Assembly: GCA_910577465.1 (NCBI GenBank)
Contig: CAJTMM010000013.1
Location: forward strand, 1 to 64,000
Reading direction: 5' to 3'
From: an uncultured Muribaculaceae bacterium
GTDB lineage: Bacteria > Bacteroidota > Bacteroidia > Bacteroidales > Muribaculaceae
Length of the DNA: 64,000 nucleotides
Of the stretch, positions 1 through 10,019 are shown in pieces (the stretch's first letter is position 1; every line of letters starts with the position of its first letter). The notes below the pieces were generated by a model. That model worked only from the letters and a program-made list of their open reading frames with translations, had not been told where the DNA came from and did not search any database. A program made the position numbers and the translations under genes.

Positions 1-196
1 AAATCTTGAAATTTGTTCTTGCTTGGCGTGCGGCACTTTCTGTCGCGACCGCCCAGCCCCTTGCTCGGCGCTTGACTTATTTTCGTTTTATTCAGAATCG
101 ACAAAGGGTCATTTATTTTCTTGACTCTTGTACTACTTCTTGTCTATTGTAATTCTTTCAATGTCCTCGTTTTCGCCATGGGTTGTTTCCCAAAAG
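1..196 (-). other. Probable leader of an rRNA operon continuing off the left edge
   Basis: No convincing gene occupies this stretch. Read on the minus strand it begins just after a strong promoter at 202-233. It contains a GACATTGAAAG segment like those I associate with 16S rRNA leaders in Bacteroidales, then runs to the window edge. The 16S gene would start just outside the window. The assignment rests on promoter strength and remembered leader style; no 16S sequence is visible, so another highly expressed transcript is possible. Confidence 0.5.
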
Positions 197-201
197 CGGT
201 G

Positions 202-233
202 CAAAGTTAAGGCCTTTTTTCTTTCCCTCCAAA
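202..233 (-). promoter_or_regulatory. Strong Bacteroidetes promoter, probably of an rRNA operon
   Basis: On the minus strand TTTG (230-233) is followed after 20 nt by TAACTTTG (202-209), an exact match to the TTTG/TAnnTTTG Bacteroidetes consensus. A T-rich tract (about 231-260 on the plus strand) lies just upstream, like an UP element. Transcription would start near 195 and run leftwards out of the window. Confidence 0.75.
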
Positions 234-482
234 TTTTTATTTTCTCTTTTTTGTCTCTTTTACCGCCCAAAATCAGCCTATACCCTATCAGTCAATATTT
301 TAAAAACATGTTATAAAACATATTTTTAACTTACGTTAACTAATCAATACCACCATTCCATGATATCATCCACCAAAACCACACATTGCCATAGCCAAGG
401 TCGAACACCTAACAGTAATGGCATTTTATTTTCAATATTGCCATTTTATTAGTATTTTCGTAAAAATTTTATCAGAGATATT
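234..482. other. AT-rich intergenic region upstream of the DUF1460 gene
   Basis: This stretch separates the leftward promoter from the rightward gene at 483. I see no gene in it; a 62-codon frame at 128-316 overlaps the leftward promoter and has no protein-like features. A weak rightward promoter, TTTT (429-432), 20 nt, TATTTTCG (453-460), could serve the gene at 483. Confidence 0.4.
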
Positions 483-1346
483 ATGCATCGCACATTACCC
501 ATCATATTAACATGGATTCTTGCCGCATACGCGACAGCCACAACCTGTGCCGTAGGCATAGGTCAAATCAGATTCCACAACGAAGTCAAGGACACTACCG
601 CCATCACCAATATATTAATAGAGGTGGAAAAAATGGGGCTTGATTCCCCGGAAAAGATATCTTCCGAAATAGGGAAACGCTTCATAGGCACACCATACGT
701 AGCCGGAACCCTCGAAGGAACCCCGGAAATGCTCACCGTGAACATGGAAGAGGTTGATTGCACCACATTCGTGGAAACTGTAATGGCGATGACAATGACA
801 GTGGAAAACCGTCGCACATCATGGCGCGATTTTGTGTATAATCTCGAGCAGCTGCGATACCGGGGTGGAGAGGTCAACGGATATGCATCACGCTTACATT
901 ATATCAGTGACTGGATTGTGGACAATGCGCACCGCGGAATACTACAAGACGTGACCGACCGCATAGGCAAAGCCGACTATCAGGTAAAGACCATAGACTA
1001 TATGAGCCGACACCGCAATGCGTACCCGGCTCTTAAGGACGACACCAATTACGAAGGTATTAAAAGCGCGGAAATCGGATACCGCTCACATAGATTCCCA
1101 TACATAAAGGCAATGAACATCAAAACCGCCGCACTGCGCGAGGGTGACGCTGTGGCGATAACCACTTCCCTACCGGGACTCGATGTGACACACATGGGAT
1201 TTATAACCATGGTAAATGGCGCACCACACCTGATGCACGCTTCATCGAAGGCAGGCAAGGTTATCATCGACCCACTGCCACTGACCGACTACCTCAAACG
1301 CAACCGCAACAGCACGGGAATACGTGTAATAAGACTAAAGGACTAA
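483..1346 (+). CDS. DUF1460 secreted cell-wall amidase-like protein
   Basis: A 287-residue protein with an N-terminal hydrophobic signal peptide (about residues 1-23, ending near ATTCA). It matches the DUF1460 family, a branch of the NlpC/P60-like papain-fold enzymes. The family pattern is visible: GTPYVAGTLE, then VDCTTFVE with the likely nucleophile Cys, and later THMGF with the likely catalytic His. Family members act on peptidoglycan peptide or amide bonds in the periplasm; the substrate here is not known. It stands alone, reads away from the putative rRNA promoter, and ends in a strong hairpin terminator. I am confident of the family but not of the exact bond cleaved. Confidence 0.85.
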   Translation: MHRTLPIILTWILAAYATATTCAVGIGQIRFHNEVKDTTAITNILIEVEKMGLDSPEKISSEIGKRFIGTPYVAGTLEGTPEMLTVNMEEVDCTTFVETVMAMTMTVENRRTSWRDFVYNLEQLRYRGGEVNGYASRLHYISDWIVDNAHRGILQDVTDRIGKADYQVKTIDYMSRHRNAYPALKDDTNYEGIKSAEIGYRSHRFPYIKAMNIKTAALREGDAVAITTSLPGLDVTHMGFITMVNGAPHLMHASSKAGKVIIDPLPLTDYLKRNRNSTGIRVIRLKD

Positions 1347-1365
1347 AACCACATCCTATAACACA

Positions 1366-1400
1366 ACGGGGGCTCTTCCACAACAAGCGCTCCCGTTTTT
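1366..1400 (+). terminator. Intrinsic terminator after the DUF1460 gene
   Basis: ACGGGGGC pairs with GCTCCCGT (one G-U pair), and a run of five T follows directly. It lies 20 nt after the stop codon. Confidence 0.8.
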
Positions 1401-1434
1401 ATTTCCCACACAACCATTACAACCCCACACACGG

Positions 1435-1475
1435 ATAAAAAAGGTGAGACACCCAACGGGCATCTCACCTTTAAT
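1435..1475 (-). terminator. Intrinsic terminator of eno
   Basis: On the minus strand AAAGGTGAGA (1463-1472) pairs with TCTCACCTTT (1440-1449), and a T run follows. It lies 20 nt beyond the eno stop codon and is convergent with the terminator at 1366-1400. Confidence 0.88.
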
Positions 1476-1494
1476 AATTTATATAGCTACGCTA

Positions 1495-2796
<1,302 letters not shown>

Positions 2797-2856
2797 TTAA
2801 AACTTAAAAAGTTGGTTATTTTAATTTGTTTATAATTCTATGGTTTTGACCAAGCG

Positions 2857-2886
2857 CAAAGTTACTAAAAAAACTTCAGTAACAAA
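2857..2886 (-). promoter_or_regulatory. eno promoter
   Basis: On the minus strand TTTG (2883-2886), an 18-nt spacer and TAACTTTG (2857-2864) form a good TTTG/TAnnTTTG promoter. The predicted start near 2850 leaves a leader of about 60 nt. The spacer is slightly shorter than the usual 19-21. Confidence 0.7.
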
Positions 2887-3031
2887 ATAGACATCCGCCA
2901 CATTTTCACATGCCTGCAACGGATATTAACGTTTAACTGACTATTGCCCCACACTGACTGCATCGAATATGTCTTAATGAGGAATATCAACCTTATGCTT
3001 AAACAACTATAACCGCCATCCCGACGGCAAT

Positions 3032-3511
3032 TCATGTATATTTGACAAAGTAAACCATATCCTTGAGCAGAACGCCATCGTCCACCACCGGATGATCGTA
3101 ATTATCCACAAAGAAATCCGGCACCCTATGCGACTCCACATATCCACATTCCCGGTAGAACGCAAGCGTACGCGGAGCTTCTCCCGTACCGACCGACAAT
3201 ACCTGCCGCGGACCGCACACCGATTCCACATACTCCAGCATACGTCTTCCCAAACCCATACGCCTGACAGTCCCGTCAACAGCAATATTCTTTATTTCCC
3301 ATCTATTGCCGGACAACCGCACCACCAACACCACAGCAACAGCCACACCATCACGGAACGCCGCATACATACGTCCATCATCAATATATTTCCGCACTTG
3401 GGACTCCTGTTCGTCGCCCACAAGCAACAACGGCATCAATCCTTCACGGTGTTCCGCTATCTCCCGAATCTCATATTCATGCCAAAAACACTGCGTCATA
3501 ATCAAATACAA
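3032..3511 (-). CDS. GNAT-family N-acetyltransferase
   Basis: A 159-residue single-domain protein with the GNAT fold pattern. A beta-strand block (AAFRDGVAVAVVLVVRL) and the strand IKNIAVD lead into acetyl-CoA motif A, RRMGLGRRM, matching R/Q-x-x-G-x-G/A. A later block, TLAFYRECGY, is typical of motif B. Family members transfer an acetyl group from acetyl-CoA to an amine; the acceptor cannot be read from sequence. Translation may start at Met1 or at Met5 (3499). It lies between the rplQ terminator and eno, with no obvious functional partner. Confidence 0.85.
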   Translation of the reverse strand: MYLIMTQCFWHEYEIREIAEHREGLMPLLLVGDEQESQVRKYIDDGRMYAAFRDGVAVAVVLVVRLSGNRWEIKNIAVDGTVRRMGLGRRMLEYVESVCGPRQVLSVGTGEAPRTLAFYRECGYVESHRVPDFFVDNYDHPVVDDGVLLKDMVYFVKYT

Positions 3512-3543
3512 CTATAGTATAATAAGTCCACAGACTAATAAAC

Positions 3544-3593
3544 AATCAACCGCACCATGCTGACATCTCTGGCATACATTGGTACGGTTGATT
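3544..3593 (-). terminator. Terminator hairpin of the ribosomal cluster
   Basis: A 14-bp inverted repeat (3544-3557 with 3580-3593). Its single difference becomes a G-U pair only in the minus-strand RNA, so the leftward transcript forms the unbroken stem. It sits 40 nt past the rplQ stop codon; the following U tract is weak. Confidence 0.65.
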
Positions 3594-3633
3594 ATATTTG
3601 ATTTATGCGACTGCCGCAAAGCAGCCTGCACAA

Positions 3634-4131
3634 TTACTCAGCAGCAGGAGCTTCCTGGGCGGGAGCTTCAGCAACGGGAGCTTCGGTTGCAGGAGCAGCC
3701 GACTTGCTACCACCGCGACGTGAACGGCGAGTGCGTCCTTCTTTCTTAGCGCCCTTATCCTTGAGCATGTTTTCATTGTAATCAACAAGCTCTATGAAGC
3801 ACATCTTAGCGTTGTCACCAAGACGGTTGCCGGTCTTAAGGATGCGGGTGTAACCACCGTTGCGTTCGGCAATCTTCTGTGCCACTTCGCGGAACAACTC
3901 AGTCACAGCTTCCTTGTTCTGGAGGTAGCTGAACACCAAACGACGGTTGGACATAGAATCGTCCTTTGCACGGTTGATGAGGGGCTCGGCATACATACGC
4001 AACGCTTTAGCCTTGGCAAGTGTTGTGAAGATGCGTTTGCGCATGATCAACGATATAGTCATATTGGCGAGCAGCGCATCGCGATGGGCTTTCTTACGAC
4101 CGAGATGGTTGAATTTTTTATTGTGTCTCAT
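3634..4131 (-). CDS. rplQ: 50S ribosomal protein L17
   Basis: A 165-residue L17, the last gene of the alpha segment and of the whole cluster. Residues 1 to about 118 are the conserved core ([15 protein letters not shown] start, later [13 protein letters not shown] and IELV) that binds 23S rRNA near the tunnel exit. After that comes a basic stretch (RTRRSRRGG), then about 25 residues of Ala/Glu/Pro repeats ([21 protein letters not shown]) that should be disordered. It starts 7 nt after rpoA and is followed by the long hairpin. The core is certain; the tail has no assigned role. Confidence 0.97.
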   Translation of the reverse strand: MRHNKKFNHLGRKKAHRDALLANMTISLIMRKRIFTTLAKAKALRMYAEPLINRAKDDSMSNRRLVFSYLQNKEAVTELFREVAQKIAERNGGYTRILKTGNRLGDNAKMCFIELVDYNENMLKDKGAKKEGRTRRSRRGGSKSAAPATEAPVAEAPAQEAPAAE

Positions 4132-4138
4132 CGTTTAT

Positions 4139-5131
4139 TTACTCTTTATCTAATTTGTACTTTGAAATATCCATCCCAAACGAAAGGTTGAGATTCGCCA
4201 GCAAGTCATCAAGTTCGGTGAGCGACTTCTTACCGAAGTTGCGGAACTTGAGCAGGTCATTGCGGTTGAACACCACCAATTCACCGAGTGTTTCCACTTC
4301 GGCGCTCTTCAGGCAGTTGAGCGCACGCACTGAAAGATCCATATCCACGAGTTTAGACTTAAGAAGTTGACGCATGTGCAGAACTTCTTCATCGAACTCT
4401 TCGTTTTCAGCGTGTTCAGATGCCTCAAGAGTAATCTTTTCGTCAGAGAACAGCATGAAATGATAGATAAGTATCTTGGCGGCTTCCTTGAGAGCGTCCT
4501 TAGGAAGAATCGAGCCGTTAGTAGTGATTTCGAGAGTCAGTTTGTCGTAGTCGGTTTTTTGATCAACGCGGAAGTTGTCCACTGTGTACTTCACATTCTT
4601 GATGGGAGTATAGATGGAGTCGATTGCTATAACGTTGACATCGTCAGTAGGCGTAACGTTTTCTTCGGCGGGAACCCATCCACGACCCTTGTTGATAGTG
4701 ATTTCGATAGTGAAACTTGCGCCGGGATCCAAATGACAGATGACGAGGTCGGGGTTCAAGACTTCAAAACCGCTCAAGGCTTTGCCAAGGTCGCCGGCTT
4801 TGAACTCTTCCTGACCGGACACGGTGATGACGGCCTTCTCAAAGTCGGTGTCTTCCACCACTTGCTTGAGGTCGACCTTTTTGAGGTTAAGGATTATATT
4901 CGTGACATCCTCCTTAACACCGGGAATCGTATCAAATTCATGCTTCACACCGTCAATCTTGATTGACGAGATGGCATAACCTTCAAGCGAAGAAAGGAGA
5001 ATGCGGCGGAGCGCATTACCTATGGTGATACCATAGCCCGGTTCCAATGGCTTGAACTCAAACTTGCCGAAATGATTATCGGCTTCCAACATCAACACCT
5101 TGTCAGGTTTTTGAAATGCTAATATAGCCAT
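4139..5131 (-). CDS. rpoA: RNA polymerase alpha subunit
   Basis: A 330-residue protein with the two-domain layout of alpha. The N-terminal assembly domain (to about residue 230) includes the signature [19 protein letters not shown] that contacts beta and beta-prime. A linker precedes the C-terminal helical domain (about 250-320; [24 protein letters not shown], then FGKKSLTEL), which contacts UP elements and activators. The T-rich tracts upstream of the window's strongest promoters are plausible alpha-CTD sites. It lies 18 nt after rpsD and 7 nt before rplQ, the usual alpha arrangement. Confidence 0.98.
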   Translation of the reverse strand: MAILAFQKPDKVLMLEADNHFGKFEFKPLEPGYGITIGNALRRILLSSLEGYAISSIKIDGVKHEFDTIPGVKEDVTNIILNLKKVDLKQVVEDTDFEKAVITVSGQEEFKAGDLGKALSGFEVLNPDLVICHLDPGASFTIEITINKGRGWVPAEENVTPTDDVNVIAIDSIYTPIKNVKYTVDNFRVDQKTDYDKLTLEITTNGSILPKDALKEAAKILIYHFMLFSDEKITLEASEHAENEEFDEEVLHMRQLLKSKLVDMDLSVRALNCLKSAEVETLGELVVFNRNDLLKFRNFGKKSLTELDDLLANLNLSFGMDISKYKLDKE

Positions 5132-5149
5132 GTGGATCTGTCTTTATAA

Positions 5150-5758
5150 TTAAGCTTTAGAATACAACTCGACGATTAACTGCTCCTTGATGTTTTCAGG
5201 GATATCCTCGCGTGCGGGTACATGCAGAAGCTTACCTGCCTTGAGAGATTCGTCCCATTCAATCCAGGGATATTTCGAGTGATTGAAGCCTGCGAGAGCA
5301 TCGGCAATCACTTCGAGTGATTTCGATTTCTCACGCACACCTACTACATCACCGGGCTGTACAGCATAAGAAGCGATGTTCACTACTGTGCCATTGACGG
5401 TAATGTGACGGTGCAACACGAGCTGACGGGCAGCGGCGCGGGTGGGGGCGATACCCAAACGGTACACCACATTGTCCAAACGGCCTTCGAGAAGTTGCAA
5501 AAGAACTTCACCGGTGATGCCTTTGGTACGCGACGCTTTGTCAAACAGGTTGCGGAATTGCTTTTCGAGCACGCCGTAGGTGTATTTAGCTTTCTGCTTT
5601 TCGCGGAGCTGAACACCATATTCCGATGTCTTTCTTCTCTTGTTCTGACCATGCTGGCCGGGAGGGAAGTTTTTCTTGGCGAGCACTTTGTCTTCACCGA
5701 AGATAGGCTCACCGAATTTACGTGCGATTTTTGATTTAGGGCCTGTGTATCTTGCCAT
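5150..5758 (-). CDS. rpsD: 30S ribosomal protein S4
   Basis: A 202-residue S4, a primary 16S-binding protein at the 5' domain and part of the mRNA entry site. It begins [16 protein letters not shown] and contains the S4 RNA-binding domain near residues 90-155 ([10 protein letters not shown], then [13 protein letters not shown]). The N-terminal zinc-ligand cysteines of some S4 proteins are absent, so this is the Zn-free form. A structured 225-nt spacer precedes it; in other bacteria S4 represses its own operon, which makes that spacer a candidate target (inference). Confidence 0.98.
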   Translation of the reverse strand: MARYTGPKSKIARKFGEPIFGEDKVLAKKNFPPGQHGQNKRRKTSEYGVQLREKQKAKYTYGVLEKQFRNLFDKASRTKGITGEVLLQLLEGRLDNVVYRLGIAPTRAAARQLVLHRHITVNGTVVNIASYAVQPGDVVGVREKSKSLEVIADALAGFNHSKYPWIEWDESLKAGKLLHVPAREDIPENIKEQLIVELYSKA

Positions 5759-5983
5759 TTTAGTTAAATCGATTGATTGAAAAAATCAAGCTTGCGATGC
5801 CGGATGGCGGCTTAGTGCAGCCGCGACCATAGAGAGGTGATGAAAATATGGTCTATTTCACATTGCCGTCCATTCAGAAGGCTCGCATAAGGCTTATGGT
5901 TATTTTTGAATTCAGCGGGAATATCGCATCCTGAAAAGGGATTGCGATATCACCCACAAATATTCGTTGCTACGGTTACGTAT
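5759..5983 (-). promoter_or_regulatory. Structured rpsK-rpsD intergenic leader
   Basis: A 225-nt gap inside an otherwise tight operon. In the minus-strand RNA it can form an 11-bp stem with one bulged A (5921-5950, ATATCGC with GCGATAT), then a 7-bp stem (GACCATA with TATGGTC, about 5827-5855), then a short GC stem (CGGC with GCCG, about 5808-5823). None has a U run, so these are not simple terminators. I read it as a control region for rpsD-rpoA-rplQ. Confidence 0.5.
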
Positions 5984-6373
5984 TTACACGCGACGACGCT
6001 TGGGAGGGCGGCATCCGTTGTGAGGAAGCGGAGTAACGTCGATGATTTCAGTTACTTCGATACCTGCTCCGTGGATAGTACGGATTGCGGATTCACGACC
6101 GTTACCGGGACCCTTAACATATGCTTTCACTTTACGCAAGCCCAAGTCATATGCCACTTTGGCACAATCCTGTGCTGCCATCTGTGCAGCATAAGGAGTG
6201 TTTTTCTTAGAGCCACGGAAGCCCATTTTACCAGCGCTCGACCATGAGATCACCTGACCTTCTGAGTTGGCTAAGCACACAATAATGTTGTTGAAAGAGG
6301 AGTGAACGTGAAGCTGACCTGCTGCGTCAACCTTAACGTTTCTCTTCTTAGCTGCGACTGTCTTTTTTGCCAT
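5984..6373 (-). CDS. rpsK: 30S ribosomal protein S11
   Basis: A 129-residue S11, which sits on the 30S platform by the mRNA exit and contacts the E-site codon region. Conserved segments are present: [26 protein letters not shown], the phosphate-binding [13 protein letters not shown], and the basic C-terminus CRPPKRRRV. It starts 9 nt after rpsM. It is separated from rpsD by an unusually long spacer, so S4 and the downstream alpha genes may be tuned separately. Confidence 0.98.
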   Translation of the reverse strand: MAKKTVAAKKRNVKVDAAGQLHVHSSFNNIIVCLANSEGQVISWSSAGKMGFRGSKKNTPYAAQMAAQDCAKVAYDLGLRKVKAYVKGPGNGRESAIRTIHGAGIEVTEIIDVTPLPHNGCRPPKRRRV

Positions 6374-6382
6374 ACTAATTTA

Positions 6383-6763
6383 TTATTTTGTAGCTTTCTT
6401 CTTATTTGCAACTGTTTTCTTACGACCTTTACGGGTACGGGCATTGTTCTTGGTGCTCTGACCGCGCACGGGCAAACCGATACGGTGACGGATACCACGG
6501 TAGCAACCGATATCCATCAGACGCTTGATGTTGAGCTGGATTTCGCTACGCAAGTCACCTTCCACCTTATATTCGGCTCCGATTACCTCACGCACCTTAG
6601 CAGCCTGATCGTCAGTCCAGTCTTTTACTTTGATATCTTTATCCACGCCTGCCTTTTCCAATACGGATTTAGCGGCGCTCCGGCCTATGCCGAAAATGTA
6701 AGTCAAGGCTATCTCACCTCTTTTATTTTGGGGGAGGTCAACTCCCACTATACGTACTGCCAT
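6383..6763 (-). CDS. rpsM: 30S ribosomal protein S13
   Basis: A 126-residue S13, the 30S head protein that bridges to the 50S subunit and contacts the P-site tRNA. The start [20 protein letters not shown], the helix-hairpin segment [10 protein letters not shown] and the signature [14 protein letters not shown] are typical. The C-terminus is strongly basic ([16 protein letters not shown]), consistent with tRNA and rRNA contact. It lies 40 nt after rpmJ, the usual order rpmJ-rpsM-rpsK. Confidence 0.98.
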   Translation of the reverse strand: MAVRIVGVDLPQNKRGEIALTYIFGIGRSAAKSVLEKAGVDKDIKVKDWTDDQAAKVREVIGAEYKVEGDLRSEIQLNIKRLMDIGCYRGIRHRIGLPVRGQSTKNNARTRKGRKKTVANKKKATK

Positions 6764-6803
6764 ATATTATTGACTAATTTTTTTGCAAAATTAATAAAAA
6801 AAT

Positions 6804-6920
6804 TTATCCTTGACGTTGTTTGTACTTGGGATTTTTCTTGTTGATAACATAAAGGCGACCTTTACGACGCACGATTTTGCTGTCCGGGGTGCGCTTCTTG
6901 ACTGAGGCTCTTACTTTCAT
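6804..6920 (-). CDS. rpmJ: 50S ribosomal protein L36, zinc-free form
   Basis: A 38-residue protein too short for most gene finders; it reads [15 protein letters not shown] and ends PKYKQRQG. The ends match L36 exactly. The three Cys of the classical zinc ribbon are missing: Thr/Pro/Asp/Ser and Asn-Lys replace them, so this is the zinc-independent type. L36 organises 23S rRNA near the GTPase-associated region. It is placed between infA (23 nt upstream) and rpsM (40 nt downstream), its standard position. Confidence 0.95.
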   Translation of the reverse strand: MKVRASVKKRTPDSKIVRRKGRLYVINKKNPKYKQRQG

Positions 6921-6943
6921 TTTATTTCGTTTTTTTATTTTAT

Positions 6944-7162
6944 TTATTTGTATCTGAATGCAATACGGCCTTTGGAGAGGTCATAGGGCGACATTTCGAC
7001 ACGCACCTTATCGCCGGGAAGAATTTTTATATAGTGCATACGCATTTTTCCCGAGATATGGGCTGTGATTTCATGTCCGTTTTCCAATTCCACGCGGAAC
7101 ATGGCATTGGACAATGCTTCGACGATTACTCCGTCCTGTTCGATTGCAGCTTGTTTTGCCAT
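6944..7162 (-). CDS. infA: Translation initiation factor IF-1
   Basis: A 72-residue protein, the standard IF-1 size, with an OB fold: starts [17 protein letters not shown], then [12 protein letters not shown], the RNA-contact segment [15 protein letters not shown], and the ending [17 protein letters not shown]-1 occupies the 30S A site during initiation and helps IF-2 and IF-3 select the initiator tRNA. It follows map by 9 nt and precedes rpmJ by 23 nt. Confidence 0.97.
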   Translation of the reverse strand: MAKQAAIEQDGVIVEALSNAMFRVELENGHEITAHISGKMRMHYIKILPGDKVRVEMSPYDLSKGRIAFRYK

Positions 7163-7171
7163 ACTAAATAT

Positions 7172-7954
7172 TTAAATAAATCTATCTTGAAGCACTTCGT
7201 AGACAGGCTCGAAGCTTGTGAGTATTTCAGGTGCACCGTCAATCACAGCTATAGTGTGCTCATAATGTGCCGACGGTTTGCGGTCGCGTGTGCGGCATGT
7301 CCAACCATCGCGTTCAATAACTATATTGCGGCTACCCATATTGATCATAGGCTCGATAGCTATGCACATACCGGAACGTATGACCGGACCTGTACCGCGA
7401 CGCCCATAGTTAGGCACCTCGGGGCTTTCGTGCATCTTCTTGCCGATACCATGACCGCACATCTCGCGCACAACGCTATAGCCGCGATGCTCGCAATATG
7501 TCTGTATGGCATTGGCGATATCGCCTATGCGGTTACCCTCACGGCACATCTCGATTCCTTTGTAGAGTGACTCCTTGGTGGTGCGGCACAATGCATATAC
7601 ATCGTCGGCGATTTCGCCCACAGGAAATGTATAACACATATCGCCGTTGAATCCATCCAGTTCCACTACTACATCGGTACCTATGATGTCACCCTCGCGG
7701 AGAGCATAGTTCGAGGGAAATCCGTGGACTACCACTTCATTGACCTCGCAGCACACCGCACCGGGGAAACCGCCATAGCCAAGACATGCAGCCTTGCCGC
7801 CGTTGTCACTGATAAACTCGCGTGCCACGGCATCTATCTTATGGGTAGTTACGCCCGGAGCCACCCACTTGGCTATTTCGCCAAGTGTGCGGCTTACCAG
7901 AGCGCATGCGTTGCGCATCTTCTCTATGTCTTCGGGTGTCTTCAGATAAATCAT
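7172..7954 (-). CDS. map: Methionine aminopeptidase, type I
   Basis: A 260-residue cytosolic enzyme that removes the initiator Met from nascent proteins with small second residues. The five metal ligands of type I enzymes can be located: two Asp in DVVVELDGFNGDMCYTF, a His in CGHGIGKKMHE, a Glu in IEPMIN, and a Glu in the final EHTIAV block. The substrate His lies in VNEVVVHGFPS. No insert or N-terminal extension is seen, so this is the short type Ia. It sits between secY (46 nt) and infA (9 nt). adk, which separates secY and map in many bacteria, is absent here. Confidence 0.97.
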   Translation of the reverse strand: MIYLKTPEDIEKMRNACALVSRTLGEIAKWVAPGVTTHKIDAVAREFISDNGGKAACLGYGGFPGAVCCEVNEVVVHGFPSNYALREGDIIGTDVVVELDGFNGDMCYTFPVGEIADDVYALCRTTKESLYKGIEMCREGNRIGDIANAIQTYCEHRGYSVVREMCGHGIGKKMHESPEVPNYGRRGTGPVIRSGMCIAIEPMINMGSRNIVIERDGWTCRTRDRKPSAHYEHTIAVIDGAPEILTSFEPVYEVLQDRFI

Positions 7955-8000
7955 TCAGAGAATGCTTAACTTATGAATTACTTAATGCTGACATTAATGA

Positions 8001-9350
8001 TTAATAAGCGCTACCGGTGGTGCGGCCTTTAATCTTACCGTCCTTCATCAATCCATCATAGTGATGCATCATCAGATGGCTTTCAATCTGCTGGAGGGTG
8101 TCAAGAACAACGCCCACCAAAATCAGCAGTGATGTTCCACCGAAGAACTGTGCGAAATTCTGGCTGATGCCGAAGAAACGGGCAAAAGCGGGAAGAATAG
8201 CGACAATTCCGAGGAAGAGTGATCCGGGCAGTGTGATGCGTGACATGATGGAATCCAGGTATTCGGCAGTCTTCTTACCGGGTTTCACACCGGGGATAAA
8301 GCCGTTGTTACGTTTCATATCTTCTGCCATCTGCGTCGGACGCACGGTGATGGCGGTATAGAAGTATGTGAACGCTACAATCATTACGAAATACACTGCA
8401 TTGTACCAAAATCCATTGATGTCAGAGAATGCGGCGAAGAAACCGGTGCTTGACTCATGAGAGCCGAAACCGGCGAGAGTGATAGGCACGAACATGATTG
8501 CCTGAGCAAAGATGATGGGCATAACACCTGCTGCATTAACCTTCAACGGGATGTACTGACGCACACCGCCATACTGCTTATTACCTACGATGCGTTTCGC
8601 ATACTGCACAGGCACTTTGCGTGTACCTTGCACGAGCAGCACTGCACCTACGGTAACTGCAAACAGAAGCACGATTTCCACAAGGAACATTATCAAACCG
8701 CCCTGTGAACCGGTTTCGCCAGGCAAACGACTTGTAAATTCGTAAAGCATGGCTCCCGGAAGACGGGCAATGATACCTACCAAGATTATGAAGGAGATAC
8801 CGTTGCCTATACCACGGTCGGTTATCCTTTCACCGAGCCACATGATGAACATGGAACCGGCTGCGAGGATTACAGTAAGATAAAGTATTGTCCAGATTCC
8901 CATGGAAGCGCTTGCGCTTACCGCACTTACCTGGAACTGAAGGTTCATCAAGTAAGCGGGACCTTGGAGACAGAGGATAGCCACTGTAAGATAACGTGTG
9001 TACTGGTTCAGTTTCTGGCGACCGCTCTCACCCTCACGTTGCATTTTCTGGAACGAAGGGAGAACCATGCCCAACAACTGTATCACGATGGATGCAGTAA
9101 TGTAAGGCATGATACCGAGAGCGAAAATTGAAGCTTGCGAGAAAGCGCCGCCCGAGAACATATCCAACAATTGCATCAAACCGCTCTTGTTGGTAAAGTT
9201 CGAGAGTGCCTGAAGATCGGCGGGGCTTATGCCGGGGAGCACAACGTAGCAACCCAAGCGGTACACGAGTACCAGCAAAAGGGTTACTAAGATGCGCTTT
9301 CTCAGCTCTTCAATAGTCCAGATGTTTTTTATGGTGTCAAAAAATCTCAT
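8001..9350 (-). CDS. secY: Protein translocase channel subunit SecY
   Basis: A 449-residue inner-membrane protein with about ten transmembrane helices, the channel of the Sec translocon. The start MRFFDTIKNIWTIEELRKR is typical. The TM2 plug region (FSGGAFSQASIFALGIMPYI) and the later cytosolic loop FIPGVKPGKKTAEYLD, which contacts SecA and the ribosome, are clear. Proteins here with signal peptides, including T9SS cargo and outer-membrane barrels, would pass through it. It follows rplO by 8 nt; SecE and SecG are not in this window. Confidence 0.98.
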   Translation of the reverse strand: MRFFDTIKNIWTIEELRKRILVTLLLVLVYRLGCYVVLPGISPADLQALSNFTNKSGLMQLLDMFSGGAFSQASIFALGIMPYITASIVIQLLGMVLPSFQKMQREGESGRQKLNQYTRYLTVAILCLQGPAYLMNLQFQVSAVSASASMGIWTILYLTVILAAGSMFIMWLGERITDRGIGNGISFIILVGIIARLPGAMLYEFTSRLPGETGSQGGLIMFLVEIVLLFAVTVGAVLLVQGTRKVPVQYAKRIVGNKQYGGVRQYIPLKVNAAGVMPIIFAQAIMFVPITLAGFGSHESSTGFFAAFSDINGFWYNAVYFVMIVAFTYFYTAITVRPTQMAEDMKRNNGFIPGVKPGKKTAEYLDSIMSRITLPGSLFLGIVAILPAFARFFGISQNFAQFFGGTSLLILVGVVLDTLQQIESHLMMHHYDGLMKDGKIKGRTTGSAY

Positions 9351-9358
9351 CTTGTAAA

Positions 9359-9805
9359 TTAGATTTTAGAGATTGAGCCACCGGCATCAACGATAGCCTT
9401 TTCAGCAGCTTTTGAGAATGCATTGGCTTCTACGGCTATCGCGCGGGTCACGGTACCGTTGGCAAGAATCTTCACAAGTTGCTTGCGAGAGATCAAACCG
9501 GCGGTGCGCAATTCTTCGAGACCCACCTTTTCAAGGTTCTTAGCTGTAGCCAAGGCCTCGATATCCACCAAATTGATAGCTTTGTAAGCTACACGGTTGA
9601 TGTTCTTGAAGCCGAATTTGGGCAAACGGCGCTGAAGGGGCATCTGACCACCTTCGAAACCGATCTTACGGCTGTAACCCGAACGAGATTTTGCACCCTT
9701 GTGACCGCGGGTAGATGTACCACCCTTTCCCGAACCGGGACCGCGACCAACGCGGGTTTTGGAAGTTACCGATCCTACGGCCGGACGTAAAGTATTTAAT
9801 TCCAT
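9359..9805 (-). CDS. rplO: 50S ribosomal protein L15
   Basis: A 148-residue L15. The Gly/Arg/Lys-rich N-terminal arm ([15 protein letters not shown], then KSRSGYSR) threads into 23S rRNA. The globular part begins at [17 protein letters not shown] and ends in an alpha/beta fold ([19 protein letters not shown]). L15 is a late assembly protein near the peptidyl transferase region. It is 24 nt after rpmD and 8 nt before secY. Confidence 0.98.
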   Translation of the reverse strand: MELNTLRPAVGSVTSKTRVGRGPGSGKGGTSTRGHKGAKSRSGYSRKIGFEGGQMPLQRRLPKFGFKNINRVAYKAINLVDIEALATAKNLEKVGLEELRTAGLISRKQLVKILANGTVTRAIAVEANAFSKAAEKAIVDAGGSISKI

Positions 9806-9829
9806 AGTAGTTCTGAATTGATTGATTTA

Positions 9830-10009
9830 TTAAGCGTTGGTCACTTCTACCAAGTGACGGACTTTGTTAACCATACCCATCACAGAGGGAGTGTCTTCTT
9901 TAACCACAGTGTGATTCATTTTCTTCAAGCCCAATGCATCGAGCGTGCGTTTTTGAACGGCAGGGCAATTGATGCGGCTTTTAATTTGCTTGATTTTTAT
10001 CTGTGCCAT
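9830..10009 (-). CDS. rpmD: 50S ribosomal protein L30
   Basis: A 59-residue protein found by translating the 210-bp gap between rpsE and rplO. It begins [16 protein letters not shown], has the L30 core [16 protein letters not shown], and ends [14 protein letters not shown]. The length and pattern are those of bacterial L30, which binds 23S rRNA. Start and stop fit the operon exactly: 10 nt after rpsE and 24 nt before rplO. Confidence 0.95.
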   Translation of the reverse strand: MAQIKIKQIKSRINCPAVQKRTLDALGLKKMNHTVVKEDTPSVMGMVNKVRHLVEVTNA

Positions 10010-10019
10010 GGAGATAGTA

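Noticed and set aside
128..316. 62-codon rightward frame near the left edge
   Set aside because: It crosses the leftward promoter at 202-233, is hydrophobic by base composition only, and has no recognisable features.
4367..4966. 199-codon rightward frame inside rpoA
   Set aside because: It lies entirely antisense to a certain gene; long antisense frames follow from the codon use of conserved genes in this window.
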